NCBI GenBank assembly: GCA_947625455.1 | Contig: CANQOJ010000164.1 | Location: forward strand, 1-5,189 | DNA from: an uncultured Clostridia bacterium | GTDB lineage: Bacteria > Bacillota > Clostridia > Oscillospirales > Ruminococcaceae | Reading direction: 5' to 3' | Length of the DNA stretch: 5,189 bases | Shown here: one piece after another, positions 1-5,189 of the stretch | How positions within the stretch are numbered: the first letter of the stretch is position 1 | Layout of the letters: every line of letters begins with the position of its first letter | Made by a program: the position numbers and the translations under genes | The notes under the pieces: generated by a model | Seen by the model: only the letters and a program-made list of their open reading frames with translations | What the model was told of the DNA's origin: nothing | Database searches by the model: none

Positions 1-53
1 TCAGCAGTGGTTTCGCCGCCTCGGAGCGGACGTGTTTCGGGTTTAAAAGTAGT

Positions 54-82
54 TTGTCACCGGTTGCCTACGCACGTTTAAT
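54..82 (+). promoter_or_regulatory. Probable sigma-A promoter of the xylosidase-glycosylase operon
   Basis: A -35 hexamer TTGTCA (54-59) and a -10 hexamer TTTAAT (77-82) each match the vegetative consensus at five of six bases and are separated by the ideal 17 bp. Transcription would start near 89-90. That leaves a leader of about 72 bases, made almost entirely of the heptad repeat tract. I saw no clear CcpA (cre) operator around it. The call rests on sequence match only. Confidence 0.5.
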
Positions 83-85
83 TCC

Positions 86-151
86 AAAACAATCTGATAA
101 GATCCTACCTTTATCTAGCTTCCAGCCTCTTAACTTCTAGCCTCTAGGAGG
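86..151 (+). repeat. Heptad-repeat tract, probable half copy of the 3934-4056 hairpin element
   Basis: Bases 114-150 read as five pyrimidine-rich units: TCTAGCT, TCCAGCC, TCTTAACT, TCTAGCC and TCTAGGAG. The register is 7-7-8-7-7, ending in the Shine-Dalgarno. The minus strand of the left arm at 3934-3973 has the same five-unit register, with TCTTAATC as its eight-base unit. Before the heptads, AAAACAA (86-92), ATCCT (102-106) and TTTA (110-113) appear in the same order as in the central part of that element read on the minus strand. The tract therefore looks like the loop plus one arm of the element, without the opposite arm. It lies inside the predicted leader of the xylosidase mRNA. Its relation to the other copy is inferred from alignment by eye. 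Confidence 0.65.
146..151 (+). promoter_or_regulatory. Shine-Dalgarno of the xylosidase gene, inside a repeat unit
   Basis: AGGAGG is a perfect Shine-Dalgarno core ending 10 bases before the ATG at 162. It overlaps the last heptad unit of the repeat tract (TCTAGGAG, 143-150). CCTC at 141-144 can pair with GAGG at 148-151 across a three-base loop. CCTCTT at 126-131 can pair with the whole AGGAGG, including one G-U pair. The leader could therefore partly hide the site, but this is inference from pairing only. Confidence 0.75.
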
Positions 152-161
152 GTAATTTTCT

Positions 162-1799
162 ATGATTAAAAACCCCATTTTAAAAGGGTGCAACCCCGAT
201 CCGTCAATCTGCCGAAAGGGCAGCGAATATTATATTGCCGTATCGTCATTCGAGTGGTTTCCCGCTATCCCTGTCTATCGTTCGGAAGATTTGAAAAACT
301 GGGAACTGTTCACAAATGTGCTGACGGACTATTCGCAGATTGACCTGAGAAATCTGCCGTCAGGCAAAGGTATCTGGGCGCCATGCCTTACATATTGCGA
401 ACAGAACGATATGTTCTATATCCTGTTCGGCTGTATGCATTCCACAAACGCCCGTTATCACGACTGCGAAAACTTTATCACTTGCGCCAAGGATATAAAA
501 GGTCCGTGGAGTAAGCCCGTTTACGTTCATTCCGCAGGATTTGACGCGTCGCTTTTTCATGACGATAACGGGCGCAAATACGTGTGTTCTATCGACTGGG
601 AAACCCGCGAGGGATATGAAAAGCCGGGGGAGATATGCGTTGTTGAAATTGACGCGAAAACATTCAAGCCTTTAGGCTTCCCCAAGCGTATTTACAGAGG
701 CGCAACAGAGAGGGGCTGCCTTGAAGCGCCGCATATAACGAAGAAAAACGGCTTTTATTATCTTATGTGCGCGGAGGGCGGTACGGGCTACGGTCACTGC
801 GTGACTATGGCGAGAAGCCGCGATATTTTCGGCGTTTACGAAACTGATCCCGAAAATCCCATTCTGACTTCATACCCGAACAATTTCACAAGAAGCGCAG
901 ACCATGTTGTAACAAGCTGTTTCAATCCAAATGTACGGCTTCAAAAAGCAGGTCACGGGAGTTATGTTGATTTGCCGAACGGACAGACATATCTTGTTCA
1001 TCTCTGCGGCAGACCGTTTGTACCCGAACTTCGCTGTACTTTAGGACGCGAAACCGCAATCGAACAAATGGAATGGACAAATGACGGGTGGCTTAGAAAG
1101 GTTGGCGGGAAACTGCCCGAAGATTTTGTGAAAGAGCCGGATTTAAAGGAAACAAAGGTTACGAAAACTCCCGATTTTGACGGCTTTGACGAAGATAACT
1201 TGGGAAATCATTTTTATTCTCCGAGAATATCGCCAACGGATTTTGCCGATATTACAGCGAGAAAAAGCTATGTCAGAATACGCGGAGGAGAGTCGTTCTG
1301 TTCTCCATATTCAGCGTCAATACTTGCGCGGAAACTCACGGGAGTTTACGGCACGATAACGGCAAAACTTGATTTCACGCCCGAAATCTACAAACATTCC
1401 GCAGGCGTTTTGCTTTATTACAACAACCTCAATTTCGTCTATCTGCGAAAATATTTCAGCGAAACGTTAAACGCTCCCGCATTCGGAATAGTAAAGCTTG
1501 AACACGGCGAAAAGACCGAATTTACCGACACAAGAACGCACGCCGAAAACAAGGAAGTCTATATGCGGATAAGTTTAAACGGACGCGAATTTCACTTTGA
1601 ATACGGCTATGACGGCATAAATTTCAGCAGAATAGGCGGTAATTTTGACTTAACAAAACTTTCGGACGATTATGTGGGGTTTGGAAGTTACACAGGTGCC
1701 TTTTTCGGGATAGGCTGTATTGACCTTATGTTTCATCAAAAGACAGCGGATTTTGATTTCATTGATTACAAGATTGACGAGGACAAAGATATAGAATAA
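162..1799 (+). CDS. xynB: GH43 beta-xylosidase (XynB type), cytoplasmic
   Basis: This 545-residue protein should remove xylose, and possibly arabinose, from the non-reducing ends of short xylo-oligosaccharides. It has no signal peptide, so it probably acts in the cytoplasm on imported oligosaccharides. The N-terminal five-bladed propeller domain (about 4-325) opens with NPDPSI. The expected catalytic set is visible: base Asp13, pKa modulator Asp128 (GFDASL) and acid Glu188 (LEAPH), close to D14, D127 and E186 of the Selenomonas ruminantium enzyme. Arg296 (LGRETA) matches the conserved substrate-binding arginine. A C-terminal beta-sandwich (about 340-530) ends with TGAF, which in this family brings a phenylalanine to the active site. 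Length is normal for XynB (about 535-540). The loop before GHGS (238-265) is longer and the one before LGRETA shorter than I recall in B. subtilis XynB. ATG 162 is supported by AGGAGG. Family is near certain; exact substrate is not. Confidence 0.93.
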   Translation: MIKNPILKGCNPDPSICRKGSEYYIAVSSFEWFPAIPVYRSEDLKNWELFTNVLTDYSQIDLRNLPSGKGIWAPCLTYCEQNDMFYILFGCMHSTNARYHDCENFITCAKDIKGPWSKPVYVHSAGFDASLFHDDNGRKYVCSIDWETREGYEKPGEICVVEIDAKTFKPLGFPKRIYRGATERGCLEAPHITKKNGFYYLMCAEGGTGYGHCVTMARSRDIFGVYETDPENPILTSYPNNFTRSADHVVTSCFNPNVRLQKAGHGSYVDLPNGQTYLVHLCGRPFVPELRCTLGRETAIEQMEWTNDGWLRKVGGKLPEDFVKEPDLKETKVTKTPDFDGFDEDNLGNHFYSPRISPTDFADITARKSYVRIRGGESFCSPYSASILARKLTGVYGTITAKLDFTPEIYKHSAGVLLYYNNLNFVYLRKYFSETLNAPAFGIVKLEHGEKTEFTDTRTHAENKEVYMRISLNGREFHFEYGYDGINFSRIGGNFDLTKLSDDYVGFGSYTGAFFGIGCIDLMFHQKTADFDFIDYKIDEDKDIE

Positions 1800-1811
1800 C
1801 GAGTGTTGACC

Positions 1812-2435
1812 ATGGAAAAACCGAAGCGAGATTTTTATCTTAAAAGCGCGCTTGAAACCGCGCCGAAGTTACTAGGCAAAAAGCTTGTTCATAAAACAAA
1901 AGACGGCGTTTGTTCGGGAATGATAGTTGAAGTCGAGGCATACTGCGGTGAAAACGACAAGGGTTCACATGCATACAAAAACCGCCGTACAGAAAGAACT
2001 GAAATAATGTTCGGCGAGGGCGGGTTTTCATATGTTTATTCAATTTACGGAATGTACTGCTGTTTTAACGTCACGGCAAGCGTCAAGGACAAACCCGAAT
2101 GTGTTTTTATCCGCGCGCTTGAACCTGTCGACGGGATTGAACTTATGAAAAAGCGCAGAGGAACTGAAAAAATTTCGGAGTTGTGCAGCGGACCTGCAAA
2201 ACTCTGCACCGCACTTGCGATTGACAAAAGCTGTTACGGGCTTGACCTTTTGGGAGATGAACTTTATATTGAAGATTTCCGTGAAATCCCCGAAAACATG
2301 ATACGCGTATCCCCGCGGATAAATATTGACTATGCAGAAGCTGACAAGGATAATCTCTGGAGATTTTTTGTCGCTGAAAACAAGTTCGTTTCAAAGGTTG
2401 CCAAGCGATTTAGGAACGACAGACTTATGATTTGA
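1812..2435 (+). CDS. mpg: 3-methyladenine DNA glycosylase, AAG/MPG family
   Basis: The product is a monofunctional base-excision repair glycosylase of the AAG/MPG fold that removes alkylated or deaminated purines from DNA. From ATG 1812 it has 207 residues, normal for bacterial members. By comparison with human AAG, VEVEAY carries the catalytic glutamate (Glu42) and stacking Tyr44. SHAY carries His53. YVYSIYGMYCCFN carries Tyr76, the intercalating Tyr79 and Asn86. IRALEP carries Arg101, matching human R182. SGPAKL and SPRINI are further family signatures. The gene begins 12 bases after the xylosidase stop, so it is probably co-transcribed and translationally coupled. An in-frame GTG at 1803 would add three residues. 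Neither start has a good Shine-Dalgarno; the best is a weak GAG at 1801-1803, eight bases before ATG 1812. I chose ATG because the family motif DFYL then falls at the usual distance. No link to xylan metabolism is apparent. Confidence 0.92.
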   Translation: MEKPKRDFYLKSALETAPKLLGKKLVHKTKDGVCSGMIVEVEAYCGENDKGSHAYKNRRTERTEIMFGEGGFSYVYSIYGMYCCFNVTASVKDKPECVFIRALEPVDGIELMKKRRGTEKISELCSGPAKLCTALAIDKSCYGLDLLGDELYIEDFREIPENMIRVSPRINIDYAEADKDNLWRFFVAENKFVSKVAKRFRNDRLMI

Positions 2436-2441
2436 GAACAT

Positions 2442-2474
2442 AATAAAACCGCTCTTATTCGGAGCGGTTTTATT
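2442..2474. terminator. Bidirectional intrinsic terminator between convergent genes
   Basis: AATAAAACCGCTC (2442-2454) and GAGCGGTTTTATT (2462-2474) form a perfect 13-bp stem around a 7-base loop. The GC-rich part of the stem is at the loop, and the A/T-rich base provides a T-run on either strand. It starts seven bases after the glycosylase stop (2435) and lies two bases beyond the end of the DUF389 gene (stop at 2479-2477 on the minus strand). One hairpin therefore serves both transcripts. Confidence 0.9.
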
Positions 2475-2476
2475 GT

Positions 2477-3835
2477 TTATGTTTCATCGAGTTCGTTTTC
2501 TGTTACAAGAATGTCAAGCCTGACATCGGAAATTCCGCTTTCCTGCTTTAAGAAATTGCCGATTATCTCCTTTTCGGAATTTGTAAGTTCTCTTTCCGTT
2601 TCTCCCGAAAGCAGGATATATTTCCCGCTGTCGCCGTACATCACGCCGCACTGTATGTTGGTTATATCCTTAAATACATTTGACGCTTTCTGAGAAATTG
2701 CCGAGCAGTCTATGATGTCTTCAAGGTTTTTGTTGAGTTCCTCGTTCTTTTCCTTTTCGGCGTCAAGCTGACTTTGCAGGTCGCGGATTGTGTTTTCCTG
2801 AACGGCAATTGTGACCTTGTCGCTGTCAGCGTCGTTTTCTATCGTCTTGTTTTGGGTTACCTGCAGTGAAAAACTGCCGAGGTCATATTCGTCAAGTTTG
2901 TTTTCAAGTTCGGAGATTTTCTCGTCAGACACTGGTATTCCCACAAGCGACACGGATATTTTCTTTTCGGCATAGTCTATGTTGCTTTGTACAAGCTGGG
3001 TATCGGAAAATACAAACTCTTTTTTCAGATAATCCCCCGCATTTTTTTCGAGAACAGATTTGTACACCGTAAAGCCTGCAAACAGCACGCTCGGAATAAC
3101 GGTTATTACAACAGCCGACGTTATCGCTCTGCGTATGCGTTTTTCCTTTTTCGCGTCAAGTTCGGTGTGCGCGGGCACTCCCAGAAGCTTTGTTACAAAA
3201 AATGCCGAAAGCGCAATAAACAGCGTGTTTATCAAAAACAGGTATGACGCGCCGAGAATAAAACTAAGCTGTGCTGTGGCAATCCCGTAACCAACCGTGC
3301 AAAGCGGCGGCATAAGCGCTGTTGCTATAGCTACGCCCGGGATAACGTTGCTGGTTTTCTTGCGCGTGTTTCCTATACCTCCCGCAATACCGCCGAAAAG
3401 TGCAATAAGCACGTCCCAGAGAGTAGGACTTGTGCGCGCAATCATCTCGCTTGTTGCCGTATTAAGCGGCGACAGGAAGAAGTACACCGTTGAAGTGATA
3501 AGGCTTATGATGACCTGCGTGCCAAAACGCGACGCGGCATGTTTAAGCATGGAAATATCGCGTATTGCGAGAGAATAGCCCATTGTGAGTATTCCGCTCA
3601 TAAGCGGAGAAATCAGCATGGCGCCGATAATAACGGCGGTTGAGTTGACATTCAGTCCGATTGAAGCGATAAGAATTGCCATCATCAAAATCCACATATT
3701 CGCGCCATGGATAATGGTGTTTTCTTCCATCATATCATGCAGTTCGTCATAACTCAGCATATTGCTCCGCATATCAAGCAGGCTCTTGAAATAGTCCTTT
3801 ACAGCATGCTTTTGATTTTTAACTTCATTTTCCAT
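2477..3835 (-). CDS. DUF389 family multi-pass membrane protein
   Basis: This 452-residue protein belongs to the DUF389 family of integral membrane proteins, whose biochemical role is unknown to me. A polar N-terminal segment (1-45) precedes about six or seven hydrophobic segments, near 46-62, 66-90, 105-123, 141-155, 163-187, 190-216 and 238-258. The family hallmarks are AVIIGAMLISPLMSG (67-81) and GVAIATALMPPLCTVGYG (167-184). The last 190 residues are soluble. They comprise a beta-alpha-beta unit (about 281-329), a charged predicted coiled coil (about 345-373) and a second beta-alpha-beta unit (about 395-446), possibly a duplicated domain. A TTG at 3850 in the same frame would add five residues, but the promoter places transcription start at about 3848, so ATG 3835 is preferred. 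GGTGAT at 3844-3839 is a modest Shine-Dalgarno. The gene is monocistronic and convergent with the glycosylase. Transport or stress roles would be guesswork. Confidence 0.88.
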   Translation of the reverse strand: MENEVKNQKHAVKDYFKSLLDMRSNMLSYDELHDMMEENTIIHGANMWILMMAILIASIGLNVNSTAVIIGAMLISPLMSGILTMGYSLAIRDISMLKHAASRFGTQVIISLITSTVYFFLSPLNTATSEMIARTSPTLWDVLIALFGGIAGGIGNTRKKTSNVIPGVAIATALMPPLCTVGYGIATAQLSFILGASYLFLINTLFIALSAFFVTKLLGVPAHTELDAKKEKRIRRAITSAVVITVIPSVLFAGFTVYKSVLEKNAGDYLKKEFVFSDTQLVQSNIDYAEKKISVSLVGIPVSDEKISELENKLDEYDLGSFSLQVTQNKTIENDADSDKVTIAVQENTIRDLQSQLDAEKEKNEELNKNLEDIIDCSAISQKASNVFKDITNIQCGVMYGDSGKYILLSGETERELTNSEKEIIGNFLKQESGISDVRLDILVTENELDET

Positions 3836-3855
3836 ATAATCACCATCCAAAAAGC

Positions 3856-3884
3856 ATTATACACCAAAATGCCCAAAATGTCAA
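3856..3884 (-). promoter_or_regulatory. Consensus sigma-A promoter of the DUF389 gene
   Basis: On the minus strand TTGACA (3884-3879) and TATAAT (3861-3856) are both perfect hexamers with a 17-base spacer, the ideal vegetative promoter. Transcription should start near 3848, giving a leader of only about 13 bases before ATG 3835. The TTG at 3850 would lie outside the transcript. No operator-like inverted repeat overlaps the hexamers, so expression is probably strong and constitutive during growth. Confidence 0.85.
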
Positions 3885-3913
3885 CTAGAATTTTACTAAA
3901 TACGTCAAAAGGT

Positions 3914-3934
3914 GGTTTTAGCAAGGGGAAAACC
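3914..3934. repeat. Small inverted repeat next to the hairpin element
   Basis: GGTTTT (3914-3919) and AAAACC (3929-3934) are exact inverted copies around a nine-base loop, AGCAAGGGG. The right half meets the first base of the 123-base element. It has only six pairs and no T-run, so it is a poor terminator. It could be part of the element boundary or a coincidence. Confidence 0.25.
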
Positions 3935-4056
3935 TACTAGAAGCCAGAGATTAAGAGGCTAGATGCTAGAATTAAAGTCAAAACAGGATTTGATTAGGAA
4001 ATCTTGTTTTAGTCCAAACTCTAGCCTCTAACCTCTCAATTTCTAGCTCCTAGTAG
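3934..4056. repeat. 123-base imperfect hairpin element with heptad-repeat arms
   Basis: The left arm (3934-3973) and right arm (4017-4056) are inverted copies, identical at 33 of 40 positions, with CTACTAG and CTAGTAG at the two ends. Inside them AAAACAGGATTT (3980-3991) and AAATCTTGTTTT (3999-4010) pair at 11 of 12 positions around a 7-base tip, GATTAGG (3992-3998). Short unpaired stretches lie at 3974-3979 and 4011-4016. The right arm reads TCTAGCC, TCTAACC, TCTCAATT, TCTAGCT, CCTAGTA. The left arm read on the minus strand reads TCTAGCA, TCTAGCC, TCTTAATC, TCTGGCT, TCTAGTA. Both are 7-7-8-7-7. No protein is encoded and I see no clear target-site duplication. It lies between the divergent DUF389 and dpaA promoters. 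It may be a small non-autonomous mobile element or a structured RNA; the sequence does not decide. Confidence 0.85.
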
Positions 4057-4078
4057 AGTAGCAATATACGTTTGATTG

Positions 4079-4087
4079 CATAAAATA
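4079..4087 (+). promoter_or_regulatory. Candidate SigK-type -10 element for dpaA-dpaB
   Basis: CATAAAATA matches the SigK -10 pattern CATA-NNN-TA. SigK is the late mother-cell factor that drives the dipicolinate synthase operon in Bacillus subtilis. Transcription would start near 4093, leaving about 30 bases before GTG 4125. I found no convincing SigK -35 (AC) at the usual distance. The -35 region falls right after the end of the hairpin element, around 4057-4065. SigE also recognises CATA-type elements, but its -10 is normally CATACA-like. Confidence 0.5.
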
Positions 4088-4110
4088 TATTGTGAGTTAT
4101 CTAAAACAAT

Positions 4111-4119
4111 GGGGAGGGG
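4111..4119 (+). promoter_or_regulatory. Shine-Dalgarno that fixes the dpaA start
   Basis: GGGGAGGGG contains a strong GGAGG core at 4113-4117, seven bases before GTG 4125. The earlier in-frame GTG at 4092 has no Shine-Dalgarno and would sit at or before the predicted transcription start. The site therefore decides for 4125. Confidence 0.85.
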
Positions 4120-4124
4120 AAAAC

Positions 4125-4949
4125 GTGAGATTTATTGCCATAGGCGGGGATGAACGCATGGTGTATGCAGCGCGGGAACTAAGCGCGGATACGCTTTATC
4201 TCGGCGAAAATATGAACATAGACGGCAAATACAGCGCTGTTGTGCTTTCCGTGCCTTTGTCAAAGGACGGCGAAAATATAGACTGTCCGCTTGAACAGAC
4301 AAAGTTCCCGTTAAGCAGGATAACGGAGTTTGCAGAGGAAAACGCCGAAATTTTCGCAGGGGGAAGTTGTCCTGCGCTTGAAAAGATTTGCAGTGAAAAC
4401 GGGCTTGCGCTTACAAACTATTTTGCAGATGAAACGCTGACGCTTAAAAATGCAAAACTTACCGCGGAAGCCGCCGTTATGCTGATGATACAAAGTTCAA
4501 AAGGCTCTGTGCTTGGCTCGCAAACGCTTATAACGGGATACGGCAGGATAGCGAAATTTCTGGCTTCGGCAGTTTCTGCGCTTGGCGGCAAGGTCACTGT
4601 TGTCGCAAGAAAACCCGAAGTCCGCGCACAAGCCGAACTTTGCGGATATATGGCGGTTGACATAAGCGAAATTCACGGCATTGCCGGTGAATTTGACTAC
4701 ATTTTAAACACCGCGCCAGCTGTACTTTTCACCGAAACCGACTTTAACAATCCGAGCGCGGTTTACATTGAACTTGCTTCAATACCACAAGAACCAACAA
4801 AGTCATTCTGCCAAAAACACGGCGTAAATTACATCTTCGCAGGCGGGCTTCCGGGAAAATACTCGCCGAAAACAGCGGGCAAATTTATTGCCGAAACAAT
4901 TCAGAACATCATTTTCTCCGAAATTCCGCGCAAACGCGCGCCCAATTAA
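4125..4949 (+). CDS. dpaA: Dipicolinate synthase subunit A (SpoVFA)
   Basis: DpaA is the dehydrogenase-like subunit of dipicolinate synthase. With DpaB it turns the lysine-pathway intermediate dihydroxy-tetrahydrodipicolinate into dipicolinic acid in the mother cell, for loading into the spore core with calcium. The 274-residue protein (GTG start) matches the usual length of about 290-300, slightly short. The N-terminal domain opens with FIAIGGDERM (3-12), like the IAVIGGDAR start of B. subtilis SpoVFA. A Rossmann nucleotide-binding motif, ITGYGRIAK, spans 136-144. The acidic-strand region follows at TVVARKPE (158-165). The family signature GLPGKYSPKTAG is at 241-252. An upstream GTG (4092) would add 11 unrelated residues and is rejected because of the Shine-Dalgarno at 4111-4119. 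The stop lies 20 bases before dpaB, so the two form an operon, probably SigK-driven. Many Clostridia lack this operon and use other proteins for the step. Confidence 0.93.
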   Translation: MRFIAIGGDERMVYAARELSADTLYLGENMNIDGKYSAVVLSVPLSKDGENIDCPLEQTKFPLSRITEFAEENAEIFAGGSCPALEKICSENGLALTNYFADETLTLKNAKLTAEAAVMLMIQSSKGSVLGSQTLITGYGRIAKFLASAVSALGGKVTVVARKPEVRAQAELCGYMAVDISEIHGIAGEFDYILNTAPAVLFTETDFNNPSAVYIELASIPQEPTKSFCQKHGVNYIFAGGLPGKYSPKTAGKFIAETIQNIIFSEIPRKRAPN

Positions 4950-4958
4950 ACGAGTTTT

Positions 4959-4964
4959 AAGGAG
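4959..4964 (+). promoter_or_regulatory. Shine-Dalgarno of dpaB, two adjacent ATG codons
   Basis: AAGGAG lies five bases before ATG 4970 and eight bases before the directly following ATG 4973. The second spacing is nearer the optimum, so either codon could be used. The difference is a single methionine. Confidence 0.75.
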
Positions 4965-4969
4965 CGATT

Positions 4970-5189
4970 ATGATGAATGATATAGAAAAGCTTTCGGGAC
5001 TAAAGGTGGGATTTGCGGTCTGCGGTTCTTTCTGCACGTTTGAAAAGGCATTTTCTGCGCTTTCGGCGCTTAAAGAGGCAGGCTGCGACATCACGCCGAT
5101 TATGTCCTTTAACGCGTATTCGCTTGATACGCGGTTCGGCACGGCGCAGGAAAACGCCGCAAAGATGTTTGAAATCACGGGAAAAACGG
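4970..5189 (+). CDS. dpaB: Dipicolinate synthase subunit B (SpoVFB), 5' part only
   Basis: This is the first 73 codons of the flavoprotein-fold subunit of dipicolinate synthase, partner of DpaA; the gene continues past the window edge. The family protein is about 195-200 residues, so roughly a third is present. Visible landmarks are GLKVGFAVCGSFCTFEKAF (10-28), matching the Rossmann-like start with GSHCTYE in B. subtilis SpoVFB, then PIMSFNAY (43-50), TRFG (54-57) and FEITGK (67-72). The fold resembles the FMN-binding phosphopantothenoylcysteine decarboxylase family. The gene starts 20 bases after dpaA with its own Shine-Dalgarno. Identity is supported by both sequence and the adjacent dpaA. 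Confidence 0.92.
   Translation, partial: MMNDIEKLSGLKVGFAVCGSFCTFEKAFSALSALKEAGCDITPIMSFNAYSLDTRFGTAQENAAKMFEITGKT

Noticed and set aside
2..46. Open frame of 14 codons ending in TAA (QQWFRRLGADVFRV), a possible C-terminus of an upstream gene
   Set aside because: It reads plausibly as a protein tail, but 14 codons are too few to identify. The other two forward frames are also open here (to 81 and 140), so nothing favours this frame.
2866..3578. Overlapping plus-strand open frames of 68-93 codons opposite the DUF389 gene
   Set aside because: They overlap one another in different frames, lack good ribosome-binding sites and recognisable motifs, and lie antisense to a well-supported family member.
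3836..3850. TTG start for the DUF389 gene adding five residues
   Set aside because: The consensus promoter places transcription start at about 3848, so this codon would not be on the mRNA.
3934..4056. CRISPR array or ordinary intrinsic terminator as an explanation of the repeats
   Set aside because: There are no spacers of constant length between identical repeats. The 40-base arms have many mismatches, no GC-rich stem and no T-run after the hairpin.
4092..4124. Upstream GTG start for dpaA adding 11 residues
   Set aside because: It has no Shine-Dalgarno, the extra residues have no counterpart in SpoVFA, and the codon is at or before the predicted transcription start. GTG 4125 has a strong site seven bases upstream.
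4957..5178. Minus-strand open frame of 73 codons opposite dpaB
   Set aside because: The plus strand clearly encodes the start of dpaB with a Shine-Dalgarno and family motifs; the opposite frame is a shadow.

Overview
The window looks like chromosomal DNA of an endospore-forming Bacillota, most likely an anaerobic gut- or rumen-type Clostridia. Three things point there: a dipicolinate synthase operon (dpaA-dpaB, made in the sporulating mother cell), a cytoplasmic GH43 beta-xylosidase of the XynB type used for plant hemicellulose, and strong purine-rich Shine-Dalgarno sequences with GTG starts. No mobile-element gene, tRNA, rRNA or CRISPR array was found.

Layout. Bases 1-53 hold nothing I can identify. 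A sigma-A-like promoter (54-82) leads into a leader made of pyrimidine-rich heptad repeats (86-151) that also supplies the Shine-Dalgarno of the xylosidase gene (162-1799). A 3-methyladenine DNA glycosylase gene (about 1812-2435) follows 12 bases later on the same strand, probably on the same transcript. A perfect 13-bp stem (2442-2474) then serves as a shared terminator for this pair and for the convergent DUF389 membrane protein gene (3835-2477, minus strand). That gene has a consensus sigma-A promoter (TTGACA, 17 bp, TATAAT) about 20 bases upstream of its ATG. The 240-base divergent intergenic region also contains a 123-base near-palindrome (3934-4056) whose 40-base arms use the same heptad repeat as the xylosidase leader. 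Next come a SigK-like -10 element (4079-4087), dpaA (4125-4949) and the first 73 codons of dpaB, which runs off the end of the window.

How the genes fit together. Only dpaA-dpaB form a clear functional unit: they encode the two subunits of dipicolinate synthase, the last step in making spore-core dipicolinic acid. The xylosidase and glycosylase seem to share a transcript without sharing a pathway. DUF389 is a membrane family of unknown role with its own strong vegetative promoter.

The most notable thing not explained by genes is the heptad repeat. Three arms (one in the xylosidase leader, two in the 123-base hairpin) each have five units spaced 7-7-8-7-7 around TCTAGCY. This suggests a dispersed, structured intergenic element family that touches the expression signals of the neighbouring genes. 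Translation starts for three genes were placed downstream of the longest possible ORF start, using promoter position, Shine-Dalgarno spacing or family length.
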